Assembly: GCA_013416435.1 (NCBI GenBank)
Contig: JACCEN010000009.1
Coordinates: 1 to 64,000, forward strand
Direction of reading: 5' to 3'
From: Alcaligenaceae bacterium
Lineage (GTDB): Bacteria > Pseudomonadota > Gammaproteobacteria > Burkholderiales > Burkholderiaceae_B
Length of the DNA stretch: 64,000 nucleotides
The notes under the pieces were generated by a model. The model did not search any database and had not been told where the DNA came from. It was given only the letters and a program-made list of their open reading frames with translations. This document shows, piece after piece, positions 8,132-17,279 of this stretch (the first letter of the stretch is position 1; each line of letters opens with the position of its first letter). The position numbers and the translations under genes are program-made.

Positions 8132-9333
8132 CCCATCTCCATATAGAACAGCGCGGCCAGTGCATCAAGCAGAATCACGATGAAAATCGATTGCACCACC
8201 GAGGACGTGGTGTGTTCGCCAACCGACTTGGCGCTGCCCGACACTTTGAAGCCTTCTTGACAGCCGATGACGGCGATCAAATAAGCGAACAGGGGCGCTT
8301 TCGCCATGCCCAGCACGAAATGCCGCAGCGGAATGTCTTCTTTGAGTATGGCAAAGAACATGGTGGGTGAAATGCCGAGTGAAAGCGTGCAGACCACGAG
8401 GCCGCCGAGAATACCCGATACCATGCCGATGAAGGTCAGCAAGGGAAGCGAGACGAGCAGTGCCAGTATCCGGGGCAGCACCAGCACTTCTATGGGGTTC
8501 ATGCCCATGGTGCGCAGGGCGTCGATTTCTTCATTGGCCTTCATGGAGCCGAGTTGCGCGGTGAAAGCGCTTGCCGTGCGGCCAGCCATGAGGATGGCGG
8601 TGAGCAGGACCGCGAACTCGCGCAGAAATGAAAAGGCGACAAGGTTGACGGTGTAGCCGCTGGCACCGAAGTCGGTCAGGATGGTGGCGCCCAGAAAAGC
8701 GATGACAGCGCCGACCATGAAGGTAAGGAGCGCAACGATCGGAACCGCGTTGAGTCCGGTTTCTTCGATTTGTGCGACGATGGAAGTTACGCGCCATCGT
8801 GCCGGCCGCAGCACATTGAGCGCCAGCGACTGCAGGGTCAATCCGATGAAGCCGAGCAGCGTGAGCGTCTGTTTCCAGAACAGCTCCATCGACAGGCCGA
8901 CCCGGCCGAGTAATTCAAACAAGACCGAAAGAGATTGCCGTTCGGGCACTTGTCCCGCTGCTGCGGTGGCGTCGAGTACCGTGCGAAGCAGGGCGCTGCG
9001 CTCGCGTGGCATGCCGGAGCCCGTCCGGGCGATCGCCTCGGCCGCGTCCGGCCCCAGCAACTCGAGCAAGCGCGCGGCCCCCGAGGTGTCGAGCGCCCGC
9101 ATTGCGCTGACATCGATGGGAAGTGCGCGGCCTTCCACGGAAGAGGGAAGCCGACTCTGAAGATCGACGATGGCTTGACCGATCTTTACATAATTGCGTA
9201 GCGTCCAGTCGCCTTGCAGGATCAAACGGGCATCCGGGTCATCGTCGTAACGCAGGAAAGTTTGGGCGTCTTCACCGGTCATGGGGCGAGCAGTCTGTCC
9301 GTAGGATGTTGTTGCATGGCTCGAATTTACCAT
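8125..9333 (-). CDS. MlaE-family lipid ABC permease with an N-terminal STAS-like domain
   Basis: A 402-residue protein. The first 130 residues resemble a STAS domain (LILQGDWTLRNYVKIG, then IDVSAMRALDTSGAARLLELL), which in E. coli is the separate protein MlaB. The permease part (about 145-402) has the five or six helices of the MlaE/YrbE family, with the conserved EFAVLLTAILMAGRTASAFTAQLG and EEIDALRTMGMNP segments. It forms the membrane core of a retrograde or anterograde phospholipid pump. The start at ATG 9333 is the furthest upstream; MTGEDA at codon 18 is an alternative, since neither has a strong ribosome site. It is the first gene of the minus-strand four-gene operon. Confidence 0.85.
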   Translation of the reverse strand: MVNSSHATTSYGQTARPMTGEDAQTFLRYDDDPDARLILQGDWTLRNYVKIGQAIVDLQSRLPSSVEGRALPIDVSAMRALDTSGAARLLELLGPDAAEAIARTGSGMPRERSALLRTVLDATAAAGQVPERQSLSVLFELLGRVGLSMELFWKQTLTLLGFIGLTLQSLALNVLRPARWRVTSIVAQIEETGLNAVPIVALLTFMVGAVIAFLGATILTDFGASGYTVNLVAFSFLREFAVLLTAILMAGRTASAFTAQLGSMKANEEIDALRTMGMNPIEVLVLPRILALLVSLPLLTFIGMVSGILGGLVVCTLSLGISPTMFFAILKEDIPLRHFVLGMAKAPLFAYLIAVIGCQEGFKVSGSAKSVGEHTTSSVVQSIFIVILLDALAALFYMEMGW

Positions 9334-9418
9334 TACCCATTGCTTTGATCATCATCACCCGAGTTCCGGTACAGGTCGGCGATAATGGACATGCAACCCA
9401 ATCTTCAAGGAGCGCACG

Positions 9419-10003
9419 ATGTCTGATCCATTACGTGATTCAAATCCCAACTCCATCGATTTGGCCGGCGCGTTGACGCAGCTGCGCGCCCGGTGGGGCT
9501 GGTTCGTCGCCCTTGGGGCGGTGCTGGTCGTTCTCGGCGTGATCGCCATGGCGTATATCTTCACGGCCACGCTGGTCAGCGTGCTGTTCATCGGCGCGAT
9601 GATGCTGGCCGGAGGCATTGGCCAGCTGATACACGCCTGGCGCATCAAGCAGATGTCGGGATTCATATTCTGGACGCTCAGTGGATTGCTTTATGCCGGT
9701 GCCGGGCTCATTGCCATCGTCAATCCGGCTGTGGGAGCTTCGGCGCTGACGCTGCTTCTCGGCGCCTCCCTGATCGGCGTAGGGGCCCTGCGCCTATGGA
9801 TATGGTTCAACCATCGCGCGCAGCCCGGATGGAAATGGCTGGCGCTGTCCGGAATCATCACCTTGGCCACCGGAATACTCATTGCCGTCAATTGGCCCGG
9901 CAATAGTGTGTGGATACTCGGATTGTTGCTTGCGTTCGACCTGCTGTTCCAGGGATGGACGTCGATGCTGGTGGGATTTGCGCTGCGCGAGCGCAAAAGC
10001 TGA
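9419..10003 (+). CDS. HdeD-family (DUF308) inner membrane protein
   Basis: A 194-residue protein with six predicted transmembrane helices in three pairs. Examples are GWFVALGAVLVVLGVIAMAY, LVSVLFIGAMMLAGGIGQLI and IFWTLSGLLYAGAGLIAIV, each pair separated by a short charged loop. The pattern is that of HdeD, which is linked to acid resistance in enterobacteria; its molecular role is unknown. The start is well fixed by AAGGAG nine bases before the ATG. It diverges from the MCE operon and is followed one base after its stop by three palindromic repeats. No regulatory clue is visible. Confidence 0.85.
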   Translation: MSDPLRDSNPNSIDLAGALTQLRARWGWFVALGAVLVVLGVIAMAYIFTATLVSVLFIGAMMLAGGIGQLIHAWRIKQMSGFIFWTLSGLLYAGAGLIAIVNPAVGASALTLLLGASLIGVGALRLWIWFNHRAQPGWKWLALSGIITLATGILIAVNWPGNSVWILGLLLAFDLLFQGWTSMLVGFALRERKS

Positions 10004-10004
10004 A

Positions 10005-10143
10005 GGGGTCAGACCCCGTACGGGGTCTGACCCCAAGCGTGCATCGAGCCATATGGGGGTCAGACCCCATGCGGGGTATGACCCCAAGTTCATCAGCGTT
10101 CACCGGAGCCCTACGGGGTCAGACCCCATTGGGGTCTGACCCC
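10005..10143. repeat. Cluster of three GGGGTCAGACCCC palindromes
   Basis: Copies lie at 10005-10034, 10056-10085 and 10115-10143, downstream of the HdeD-like gene. The first begins one base after that gene's stop codon. The second has a single uncompensated change in its right arm (GGGGTATGACCCC), and the third has a centre one base shorter. They may serve as terminator-like hairpins or mark insertion of a mobile palindrome. Confidence 0.9.
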
Positions 10144-10448
10144 TCCAAGCTTTCAGTCGGCTTCCAAACAGGCATAGAGAATTACCCTAATATTGAGCTC
10201 AAGGAATAGAGTGCGCCGCAAGCCTACAACACGAGGCGTGTGGCGTGCGTTCGACTATTGTGCTCTTCAAGGCCAGTATTCACGCGGGTTTGCGTGGGCC
10301 GTTCCCAATGTAGGTTTCACCTCCCACACTCTTCATTCTTTTTTTGAATATAGATAATAGAAAATTATTCTCTTTTTGAAACAAGAGAAGCTGCGCATCA
10401 TGCGTTCGTGACACGAATATTTAACTTCACGGAAGCATAAATCTAGCC
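10144..10448. other. AT-rich intergenic region upstream of the aminotransferase
   Basis: There is no convincing gene here. The second half (about 10335-10440) is distinctly AT-rich compared with the neighbourhood, with T- and A-runs around TTTTTTTGAATATAG and AATTATTCTC, and probably holds the promoter of the aminotransferase/amino-acid transporter operon. No exact -35/-10 pair was assigned. Confidence 0.5.
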
Positions 10449-11693
10449 ATGGCAGTTTCTCTTTCAGGTTCCGAGCCCATCCAGGCAGTACGTAGCGTGC
10501 TGGCCAAGCGCGTCCAGACGATCAAGCCGTCCCCCAGCATGGCGGCGAAGGCAAGGGTCGATCAACTGCGTGCACAGGGGCAGGACATCACCGACTTCAC
10601 GGTTGGCGAGCCCGACATGGATACGCCCGCCCATATCGTCGAAGCGGGCATCCAGGCCTTGAAATCAGGCCAGACCCGCTATACTTCCAGTGTCGGCACC
10701 CGTGCCCTGTTGCAGGCGGTGCAGGCCAAGTTCAAGCGCGAGAACGGCCTGGATTTCGGACTCGACCAACTGATCGTCGGAACCGGGGCGAAGCAACTGA
10801 TCTACACGGCTTTTTCGGCCACGGTGGATGCCGGCGACGAAGTCATCGTTCCCGCGCCATTCTGGGTTTCCTACCCCGATATGGTCCTGGTCAACGATGG
10901 CACGCCGGTCATCGTGGCATGCACCGAAGCCAGTGGTTTCAAGCTGACGCCCGAGTTATTGGAAGGCGCCATTACGCCTCGCACCAAATGGGTCTTGCTG
11001 AATACGCCAAGCAATCCCACGGGTGCTTTGTATACCGAGGCAGAGCTGCGCGCGCTCATCGAGGTGCTGCGCCGCCATCCTCAAGTATGGATATTGACAG
11101 ACGAAATCTACGAGCATTTGTCATACGGCGACGCACGCCATGTTTCCATCGCCGCGCTGGATGCCGACATTGCAGAGCGCACGTTGACGATCAATGGCGT
11201 GTCCAAGGCATATGCCATGACGGGATGGCGCGTCGGTTATGCCGGCGGGCCCCGCATGCTGATCAAGGCCATGGGCACCCTGATTTCCCAGAGCACCAGC
11301 TGCGTGACCGCGATGAGCCAGGCGGCCGCGGCTTTCGCCTTGACGGCTGACCAGGCGTGCGTAGCGGAGGGCGCGGCGGTGTTCAAGGCGCGTCGCGATC
11401 ACATCGTCACCCTGCTGAATGCGATTCCGGGCATACGCTGCGCGGAGCCGGCAGGCGCGTTCTACGTCTATCCCAGTGTGGAGGGATTGATCGGCAAGAA
11501 GACGCCGGGCGGCCAGGTACTCGAGTCCGATCTCGACGTATCGATGTATTTGCTCAACGAGGCGAAGGTCGCCGTGATGGACGGTACGTCCTACGGCCTA
11601 TCGCCATACTTGAGGCTCAGTTTTGCAACCTCCATCGGGCAGATCGAGATCGGCTGCGAACGTATCGCGCGGGCATGCGCAAACTTGACCTGA
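10449..11693 (+). CDS. Class I/II pyridoxal-phosphate aminotransferase (aspartate aminotransferase-like)
   Basis: A 414-residue cytoplasmic enzyme transferring an amino group from an amino acid to a 2-oxo acid. The fold-type I pattern is clear: DFTVGEPDMDTP near the N-terminus, the SNPTG loop, and DEIYEHLSYG binding the cofactor ring. The catalytic lysine is in NGVSKAYAMTGWRVGY (Lys253), and the C-terminal substrate arginine is in YLRLSFA. The protein is about 15 residues longer at the N-terminus than usual aspartate aminotransferases. It precedes a polar amino-acid ABC transporter by 61 bases on the same strand, so it probably starts the degradation of the imported amino acid. The exact substrate cannot be told from sequence. 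Confidence 0.85.
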   Translation: MAVSLSGSEPIQAVRSVLAKRVQTIKPSPSMAAKARVDQLRAQGQDITDFTVGEPDMDTPAHIVEAGIQALKSGQTRYTSSVGTRALLQAVQAKFKRENGLDFGLDQLIVGTGAKQLIYTAFSATVDAGDEVIVPAPFWVSYPDMVLVNDGTPVIVACTEASGFKLTPELLEGAITPRTKWVLLNTPSNPTGALYTEAELRALIEVLRRHPQVWILTDEIYEHLSYGDARHVSIAALDADIAERTLTINGVSKAYAMTGWRVGYAGGPRMLIKAMGTLISQSTSCVTAMSQAAAAFALTADQACVAEGAAVFKARRDHIVTLLNAIPGIRCAEPAGAFYVYPSVEGLIGKKTPGGQVLESDLDVSMYLLNEAKVAVMDGTSYGLSPYLRLSFATSIGQIEIGCERIARACANLT

Positions 11694-11754
11694 GGTCGCC
11701 GGCAGAGGCGACTACGGTTTTCAACGACATTGTTTTTACTGGAGAGGGAACAAC

Positions 11755-12582
11755 ATGAAGAAGCAAATTTTGGCATTGACCGCCGCGCTCGGCATGGCGG
11801 CTGCATTGGCGCCCGTTGTGCAAGCCGGGACGCTCGAAGACATCAAGGCGCGCGGCAAGTTCATATGCGGCACCATGGGCACGGCGGAGCCTTTCAGCTT
11901 CCAGGACCCCAAGACGCGCGCGATCGTCGGATACGAAGTCGACATGTGCCAAGCCGTGGCCGACAGCCTGAAAGTACCCCTGGAGCTCAAGCTGATCGCC
12001 GTGGAAGCCCGTATCCCCGAGCTGGTCGCCGGCCGCGTCGACCTGATTGCCGCCAACCTGGGATGGACGCCGGAGCGCGCGCAGCAGATCGATTACTCGT
12101 TCCAGCATTTTGCCAGTCTGCAGAAGGTGCTGGCACGCGAATCCGACAAGGACCTGAAGTCGCCCGCCGACCTGGCGGGCAAGCGTGTGAGCGCCGTGCG
12201 CGGTTCGTCGTCCGAAGCGGGCGCGCGCAAGCACATCCCCAACGTGGAAACCGTGACGTTCAAGGATCCCAGCGGCGCCTTCCTGGCGGTCCAGCAGGGC
12301 AAGGTCAGCGGCTTCGTGATCTCCGAGCTGAACGCCGTGAAGTTCAAGGCCCAGGCGGCGAACAGCCCGGTACCGGTCAAGCTGCTGGAACCCGCGCTAT
12401 TCCTCGAGCCCTGGGGCATGGGCATGCGTAAAGGTGACACCGAATTCCGCAACCACGTCAACAAAGTCCTGACGGACATGGATGCATCGGGCCAGGCCGA
12501 CCGCATCTACGACAAGTGGTTCGGCGCGGATACCCTCTACAAAATGAAGCGCGAGTTCAAGATCGCGGAAATCACCGGCTGA
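11755..12582 (+). CDS. Amino-acid ABC transporter periplasmic binding protein (family 3)
   Basis: A 275-residue protein with a clean Sec signal peptide (MKKQILALTAALGMAAALA, cleavage near VQAG, residue 24). The SBP_bac_3 pattern follows: GTMGTAEPFSFQDP, then GYEVDMCQAVADSL and NLGWTPERAQQIDYS. It captures a polar amino acid in the periplasm for the two permeases downstream. GGAGAGG precedes the ATG. Ligand specificity is not deducible; the nearby aminotransferase suggests an amino acid used as nitrogen or carbon source. Confidence 0.85.
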   Translation: MKKQILALTAALGMAAALAPVVQAGTLEDIKARGKFICGTMGTAEPFSFQDPKTRAIVGYEVDMCQAVADSLKVPLELKLIAVEARIPELVAGRVDLIAANLGWTPERAQQIDYSFQHFASLQKVLARESDKDLKSPADLAGKRVSAVRGSSSEAGARKHIPNVETVTFKDPSGAFLAVQQGKVSGFVISELNAVKFKAQAANSPVPVKLLEPALFLEPWGMGMRKGDTEFRNHVNKVLTDMDASGQADRIYDKWFGADTLYKMKREFKIAEITG

Positions 12583-12614
12583 TTTCGCCACAAGAGATTT
12601 GGAGTCTCGGGTAG

Positions 12615-13316
12615 ATGCATTACGTTTTTGATTTTGGCGCCATCTTCCAGGGCGAGTACCCGGATATATTGCTCAGGGGGTTGTTGACCACCCTGTCGCT
12701 GACCGGGCTCGCCTGGGTGCTGGCCTTCGCGATTGGCATGCTGCTCGCCGTCATACGCATGACGGGGTCGCGGCTGGCGAACGGCATCATCAGTCTGTAC
12801 GTTGCCTTCCATCGCAACGTGCCGATGCTGGTGCACATCCTCTTCTGGTATTTCGGCATACCGCAGCTGCTGCCGGTATCCGCGGTGGACTGGCTGAACA
12901 GCCATGGCAGCGAGTTTCCGCTCGCGATGATCGCCATTGCGCTGGTTACTTCCGCATATGTCTGCGAGGACTTGCGCAGCGCGGTCAGGTCGATACCCGC
13001 GGGACAGATCGAGGCGTCGCGCGCCCTGGGCCTGAGCTTTCTTCGGACGATGCGCAAGGTGGTCCTGCCGCAAGCCTTCCGGATCGCCATCCCGCCCTTG
13101 CTCAACCAGACCTTGCTGCTGTTCAAGAACACCAGCCTGGCCATGGCGATAGGGGTGATGGAGCTCACGGCGGCCGGCCGAGAAATCGAAAACTATACCT
13201 TCCGTACCTTCGAAGCCTATGCGGCGGTAACGGTCATCTATCTGGGTATCTCCTTTCTTATCATGTGGGGCGGCGCAGCGTTGTCGCGCCGCGTCCGGAT
13301 CGTGGGAGCGCGTTGA
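12615..13316 (+). CDS. Polar amino-acid ABC transporter permease 1
   Basis: A 233-residue inner-membrane subunit of the His/Glu/Gln/Arg/opine type. Five helices are expected. The cytoplasmic EAA loop reads GQIEASRALGLSF and contacts the ATPase, and RNVPMLVHILFWYF is the usual segment following helix 2. It follows the binding protein by 32 bases and precedes the second permease by three bases. The two permeases form a heterodimer, as in GltJ-GltK. Confidence 0.87.
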   Translation: MHYVFDFGAIFQGEYPDILLRGLLTTLSLTGLAWVLAFAIGMLLAVIRMTGSRLANGIISLYVAFHRNVPMLVHILFWYFGIPQLLPVSAVDWLNSHGSEFPLAMIAIALVTSAYVCEDLRSAVRSIPAGQIEASRALGLSFLRTMRKVVLPQAFRIAIPPLLNQTLLLFKNTSLAMAIGVMELTAAGREIENYTFRTFEAYAAVTVIYLGISFLIMWGGAALSRRVRIVGAR

Positions 13317-13319
13317 GCC

Positions 13320-14030
13320 ATGTGGGAGATTCTTCAAGACAATGCGCTGTTGCTGCTGATCGGCCAGTATCCGCATGGACCCATAGGCGGTCTCGCAGCG
13401 ACCCTGGGCCTGGCCGCAATCAGCCTGCTGCTGGCCTTTCCGGGCGGCATATTGCTGGCGCTGGGGCGGGTCAGCCCCTACCGGATTTTCTACTTGCCGG
13501 CATCGGCCATCGTGTATGTGGTGCGCGGCCTGCCGCTGCTGATGTTCATTTTCTGGGCCTATTTTTTCGTGCCGCTGATCATCGGACGGCCGGTGGCCGG
13601 CGCCACGACCATGGTCGTGGCCCTGGTGATCTACGAAAGCGCCTACTTGGCCGAGATCATACGCGCCGGCATTCAAGCCTTGCCGGACGGGCAACAAGAG
13701 GCGAGCAGGGCGCTGGGCATGTCGTACATGCAGACCATGCGCAAGGTGATTTTGCCGCAAGCCTTGTTCAACATGCTCCCAAGCATGCTTAGCCAGTTCA
13801 TTTCCACGGTCAAGGAAACTTCGCTCGCCTATGTGATAGGCGTGCAGGAATTGACTTACGCCGCAAACCAGATCAACAGCGTGCTGCTGACCAAGCCGCT
13901 GGAAGTCTTTACCTTGCTGGCATTAACATACTTTGTATTGAATTTCGGCCTGACATGCCTGGTTGCGCTCACCGAACGGATGATCAAGCGCAAGCGCAGC
14001 GGGCAGGCCGTGAAGGTGGCAACGACATGA
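13320..14030 (+). CDS. Polar amino-acid ABC transporter permease 2
   Basis: A 236-residue partner of the preceding permease. The EAA loop reads [16 protein letters not shown] and the motif [16 protein letters not shown] is conserved. Its stop codon overlaps the ATPase start (ATGA at 14027-14030), indicating coupled translation. It belongs to the same GltK/HisM-type family as its neighbour but is not a recent copy, since helices and loops differ throughout. Confidence 0.87.
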   Translation: MWEILQDNALLLLIGQYPHGPIGGLAATLGLAAISLLLAFPGGILLALGRVSPYRIFYLPASAIVYVVRGLPLLMFIFWAYFFVPLIIGRPVAGATTMVVALVIYESAYLAEIIRAGIQALPDGQQEASRALGMSYMQTMRKVILPQALFNMLPSMLSQFISTVKETSLAYVIGVQELTYAANQINSVLLTKPLEVFTLLALTYFVLNFGLTCLVALTERMIKRKRSGQAVKVATT

Positions 14031-14752
14031 TCCGATTTTCCCAGGTCAACAAGTGGTATGGCGACTACCATGCCCTCAAGGACATCAACGCGCACGTCAA
14101 GCCGGGCGAGGTCGTGGTGGTTTGCGGCCCCTCGGGGTCGGGCAAGTCCACGCTGATCCGCACGGTCAATCGCCTGGAGCCCATCGAAAAAGGCACCATT
14201 ACCGTGAACGGCAAGGATGTTTATGACAAGCGCAATCAGATCGATGAGCTGCGCAGCCATATCGGTTTCGTATTCCAGCAATTCAATCTGTTTCCCCACC
14301 TGAGCGTCATTGAGAATCTGACACTCGCTCCTTTGCAGTTGAAGCGCGCCGGTAAAAGCGAGGCGCGGGAAAGGGCGATGCAATTGCTCGAGCGGGTCGG
14401 TCTGGGCCACAAGGCCGACGCCTATCCTTTGCAGCTCTCGGGCGGGCAGCAGCAGCGCGTCGCCATTGCGCGCGCTTTGTGCATGAATCCGCCGGTCATG
14501 CTGTTTGACGAACCCACCAGCGCGCTGGATCCCGAGATGGTGGGTGAAGTGCTGCAGGTGATGAAGCTGCTGGCCAAGGAAGGCATGACCATGGTGTGCG
14601 TGACGCATGAAATGGGCTTTGCCCGCGAAGTGGCCGACCGGGTCTGGTTCATGGATGCCGGCAGCATTGTCGAAACGGGCACGCCGGACGAGTTCTTCAA
14701 CAGGCCGCAAAGCGCGAGGGCGCAGAAGTTCCTCAATGAAATCCGCCATTAA
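14027..14752 (+). CDS. Polar amino-acid ABC transporter ATPase (GlnQ/GltL type)
   Basis: A 241-residue ATPase. Walker A is [10 protein letters not shown]-loop [14 protein letters not shown], signature LSGGQQQR, Walker [14 protein letters not shown], and the switch histidine is in [15 protein letters not shown]. The length and motifs are those of the GlnQ group. I start at ATG 14027, overlapping the permease stop, and reject the longer in-frame start at 13955 that lies within the permease. It completes a binding protein, two permeases and ATPase operon headed by an aminotransferase. Confidence 0.9.
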   Translation: MIRFSQVNKWYGDYHALKDINAHVKPGEVVVVCGPSGSGKSTLIRTVNRLEPIEKGTITVNGKDVYDKRNQIDELRSHIGFVFQQFNLFPHLSVIENLTLAPLQLKRAGKSEARERAMQLLERVGLGHKADAYPLQLSGGQQQRVAIARALCMNPPVMLFDEPTSALDPEMVGEVLQVMKLLAKEGMTMVCVTHEMGFAREVADRVWFMDAGSIVETGTPDEFFNRPQSARAQKFLNEIRH

Positions 14753-14871
14753 GGCTTTTTAGCGCTCGCGCCGCGGCGCGCCTTGCCTGATGGCCGCGGC
14801 GGGAGGGGCGGCGCAGTACACTGGCGAACGGCCAGTGCTGTCTTTTCTTTCGTCTCAACGGCCCACCGTCC

Positions 14872-15783
14872 ATGCTTACATTCAAACAGATCGAAGCCCT
14901 GTACTGGGCCGTGAAGCTCGGCACGTTCTCTGCGGCGGCGGACAAACTGCATACGACGCAGTCCGCGATCACCAAGCGTATCCAGGAACTGGAAAGCAAA
15001 TTCGACATCGTGCTGTTCGACCGCAGCGGCCACAAGGCGGCCTTGGTGGGCAAAGGCCACGAGATTTTCGCTATCGCCGAGAAAATGTTGGCCGATCGCG
15101 ACCAGTTGGTGGCACGACTGGAAGGGCACAATGTGCTCACCGGCACCTTGCGCTTCGGCATTACGGAAATCATGGCCATGACATGGCTGCCGTCCCTTAT
15201 CCGTATCTTGCGTTCGCGCTATCCCAACATCGACCTCGAGCCGCGCATCGATATGGCCGGTGAACTGCAGAAGCAGTTGCTGTCGGGCGAGATCGACCTG
15301 GCTTTCTTGAATCACAAGTTCCTGGATGGCCAGTTGGTTTCGCAGCCTTTGCGCGAGCTTGAGTTCGCCTGGATGGGCTGTCCGGATCAGTTGGACGCCG
15401 ACAAAGTCTATACGCCGGCGCAATTGGCCAGGATGCCCTTGCTGCGCCAGTCGCAGGAGTCGGCGTTGAACACGGTGTACGACGAATGGCTGAACCCCCA
15501 CATCGCCAAGAAAAACCTGTTCACGATCAACAGCCTGATTGCGATGGCCGGCTTGGCAGCCGCGGGTTTCGGCATCTGCTGCCTGCCCCGCGAGTATTTT
15601 TCCGACATGGTGCGGCAGAAACAACTGGTGCTGCTGAAGACCACCGTGCCGGCTCCCAGCACCTTGTACTGCGCCGCCTATCGCCGCGAGGCGGGCTCCA
15701 TCTTTTACGAGACCGTCGCGCAACTGGCGAAGGATTGCTGCGACTTTTCGAAGGCCCGGGGTCAGACCCCGTACGGGGTCTGA
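14872..15783 (+). CDS. LysR-family transcriptional regulator
   Basis: A 303-residue regulator. The N-terminal winged HTH is FKQIEALYWAVKLGTFSAAA with TTQSAITKRIQELE as recognition helix, and the LysR substrate domain spans about 90-293. It sits 119 bases after the amino-acid transporter and may control that operon. A 7-bp inverted repeat (CACTGGC/GCCAGTG, 14819-14837) lies in the gap. The last eight residues (RGQTPYGV) and the stop codon come from a palindromic repeat, so the ancestral C-terminus was probably near residue 295. Confidence 0.87.
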   Translation: MLTFKQIEALYWAVKLGTFSAAADKLHTTQSAITKRIQELESKFDIVLFDRSGHKAALVGKGHEIFAIAEKMLADRDQLVARLEGHNVLTGTLRFGITEIMAMTWLPSLIRILRSRYPNIDLEPRIDMAGELQKQLLSGEIDLAFLNHKFLDGQLVSQPLRELEFAWMGCPDQLDADKVYTPAQLARMPLLRQSQESALNTVYDEWLNPHIAKKNLFTINSLIAMAGLAAAGFGICCLPREYFSDMVRQKQLVLLKTTVPAPSTLYCAAYRREAGSIFYETVAQLAKDCCDFSKARGQTPYGV

Positions 15784-15901
15784 CCCCGGGCAGCGGCTCC
15801 ATGCATTGAGGTTCGGGGTCAGACCCCGCATGGGGTCTGACCCCAGGCAATGGTTCCGTGCATCGAGGCTCGGGGTCAGACCCCGCATGGGGTCTGACCC
15901 C
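15758..15901. repeat. Cluster of three GGGGTCAGACCCC palindromes ending two convergent genes
   Basis: Copies lie at 15758-15787, 15815-15844 and 15872-15901, spaced almost evenly at 57 bases start to start; the intervening spacers are themselves similar (GCAGCGGCTCCATGCATTGA against GCAATGGTTCCGTGCATCGA). The first provides the stop of the LysR gene and the third, on the other strand, the stop of the amidase gene. The even spacing suggests a local tandem duplication of palindrome plus spacer. Confidence 0.92.
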
Positions 15902-17240
15902 CGACGACAGCCTGGATGCCGGCTCCGATATCAAGGATATGCTGGTCGTGCATGGCCGGTCCGGCGACCATGAGGCCTACCGGCGCCGTGCCGGGTTGGT
16001 GGCAGGGCAGGGACAATGCGCAGCCATTCAGGAAGTTGATGAGCGTGGGGTTGCGGAGTATGAGCCCGTTCGCGGCAAAGTAGGCGTCGTCCGATGCTTG
16101 AAGGTCCTGGATTTTTGGGGCGACGACGGGCGAGACCGGCATGAGCAGGGCGTCGTATTGGCGTAGCCGGGCTTCGACCGAGGCGATCCAGTTCTTGCGT
16201 GTTTGCAGCAGCTCGATGTAGTCGGCGGACGAGATGTCCTTGCCGCGCTTGATGCGGGACGAAACCCTGGGATCGTATTCGTCGGGCCTTTCAGTGATCA
16301 GGGACCGGTGCCAGGACCATGCTTCGGCGCAGACCAGGCCTCCGAGCCGGTTGATATAGGGAAGCTGATCGAACTCGGGCAGGTCGATGGTTTCGACGCC
16401 GGCGCCGGCCGCCCTGAGGGATTCCAGCGCCTGCTGGAAAGCGCTGCGGACATGGTCGTCCGCGCCTTCCATGACCATGGATGACGGAACGGCGAAGCGC
16501 ATGTTCAAGGCTTGCACGGCTTTCGGTGCCTTGTATGCCTGGCCGGACAGGACCGCATCCAAGATGGCGCAGCATTCCACCGACGCGGCGAGAGGGCCGA
16601 TGGAGTCGAGGCTGAAAGAGAGCGGCAGCGCGCCATCGGCGGGAACGCGCCGGGCCGTGGGTTTGAAGCCGACCAGTCCGTTGAAGGCGGAAGGGATGCG
16701 GATCGATCCGCCGGTATCGGTGCCGATGGCGGCCACGGCCATCTGGTCGGCGACCGATACGCCGGCCCCCGAGGAAGAGCCGCCGGGTATGCGTCCGGCC
16801 GCGCGGTCCCATGGGCTGCTTGGCGTACCGTAATGCGGGTTGAGCCCCAGTCCGGAGAACGCGAACTCAGTCATGTTCGTCTTGCCGACGATGATGGCGC
16901 CCGCGTTGATCAGGCGCTGTACGATTTCCGCGTTGGCCTGTGCCGGCGGTGCATTCTTCAGCACCGCGGAGCCGGCCCAGGTGACGCGGCCCGCGACATC
17001 GAAAAGGTCCTTGACGGAAATTGGCAGGCCGTCGAGGGGCGAGCGCACAAGGCCCGCCGCCCGCAGCGTGTCGGCGGCGCGGGCGGCCGCGCGGGCTTCA
17101 TCGTGAAAAACCTGGGTAAAGGCGCGCCGGCCTTCTCCGCTGGGGTCGTCGATGCGCGTCAAGGCCGCCTCGGTCAGTTCCAGCGAGGTAGTCTTGCCTT
17201 GTGCGAGTTGTTCCTGGAGGGCGCGGATGGTGGGGAGCAT
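15876..17240 (-). CDS. Amidase (amidase-signature family)
   Basis: A 454-residue hydrolase of carboxamide bonds, related to GatA. The Ser-cisSer-Lys triad is visible: Lys77 in PISVKDLF, the glycine-serine run GGSSSGAG (153-160) supplying the cis-Ser, and the nucleophile in TDTGGSIRIP (Ser179). The substrate could be a small amide, a ureido compound or an indoleacetamide-like molecule; sequence alone does not say. There is no gatB/gatC beside it, so this is not the tRNA amidotransferase subunit. It is the last gene of a minus-strand set with DUF2848, TRAP-DctPQM and DUF1445. The final GGQTPCGV and stop come from a palindromic repeat. Confidence 0.85.
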   Translation of the reverse strand: MLPTIRALQEQLAQGKTTSLELTEAALTRIDDPSGEGRRAFTQVFHDEARAAARAADTLRAAGLVRSPLDGLPISVKDLFDVAGRVTWAGSAVLKNAPPAQANAEIVQRLINAGAIIVGKTNMTEFAFSGLGLNPHYGTPSSPWDRAAGRIPGGSSSGAGVSVADQMAVAAIGTDTGGSIRIPSAFNGLVGFKPTARRVPADGALPLSFSLDSIGPLAASVECCAILDAVLSGQAYKAPKAVQALNMRFAVPSSMVMEGADDHVRSAFQQALESLRAAGAGVETIDLPEFDQLPYINRLGGLVCAEAWSWHRSLITERPDEYDPRVSSRIKRGKDISSADYIELLQTRKNWIASVEARLRQYDALLMPVSPVVAPKIQDLQASDDAYFAANGLILRNPTLINFLNGCALSLPCHQPGTAPVGLMVAGPAMHDQHILDIGAGIQAVVGGQTPCGV

Positions 17241-17279
17241 ATCGGTGGCCTTGCGGTATTACTGGAAGGTTGATGAAAG

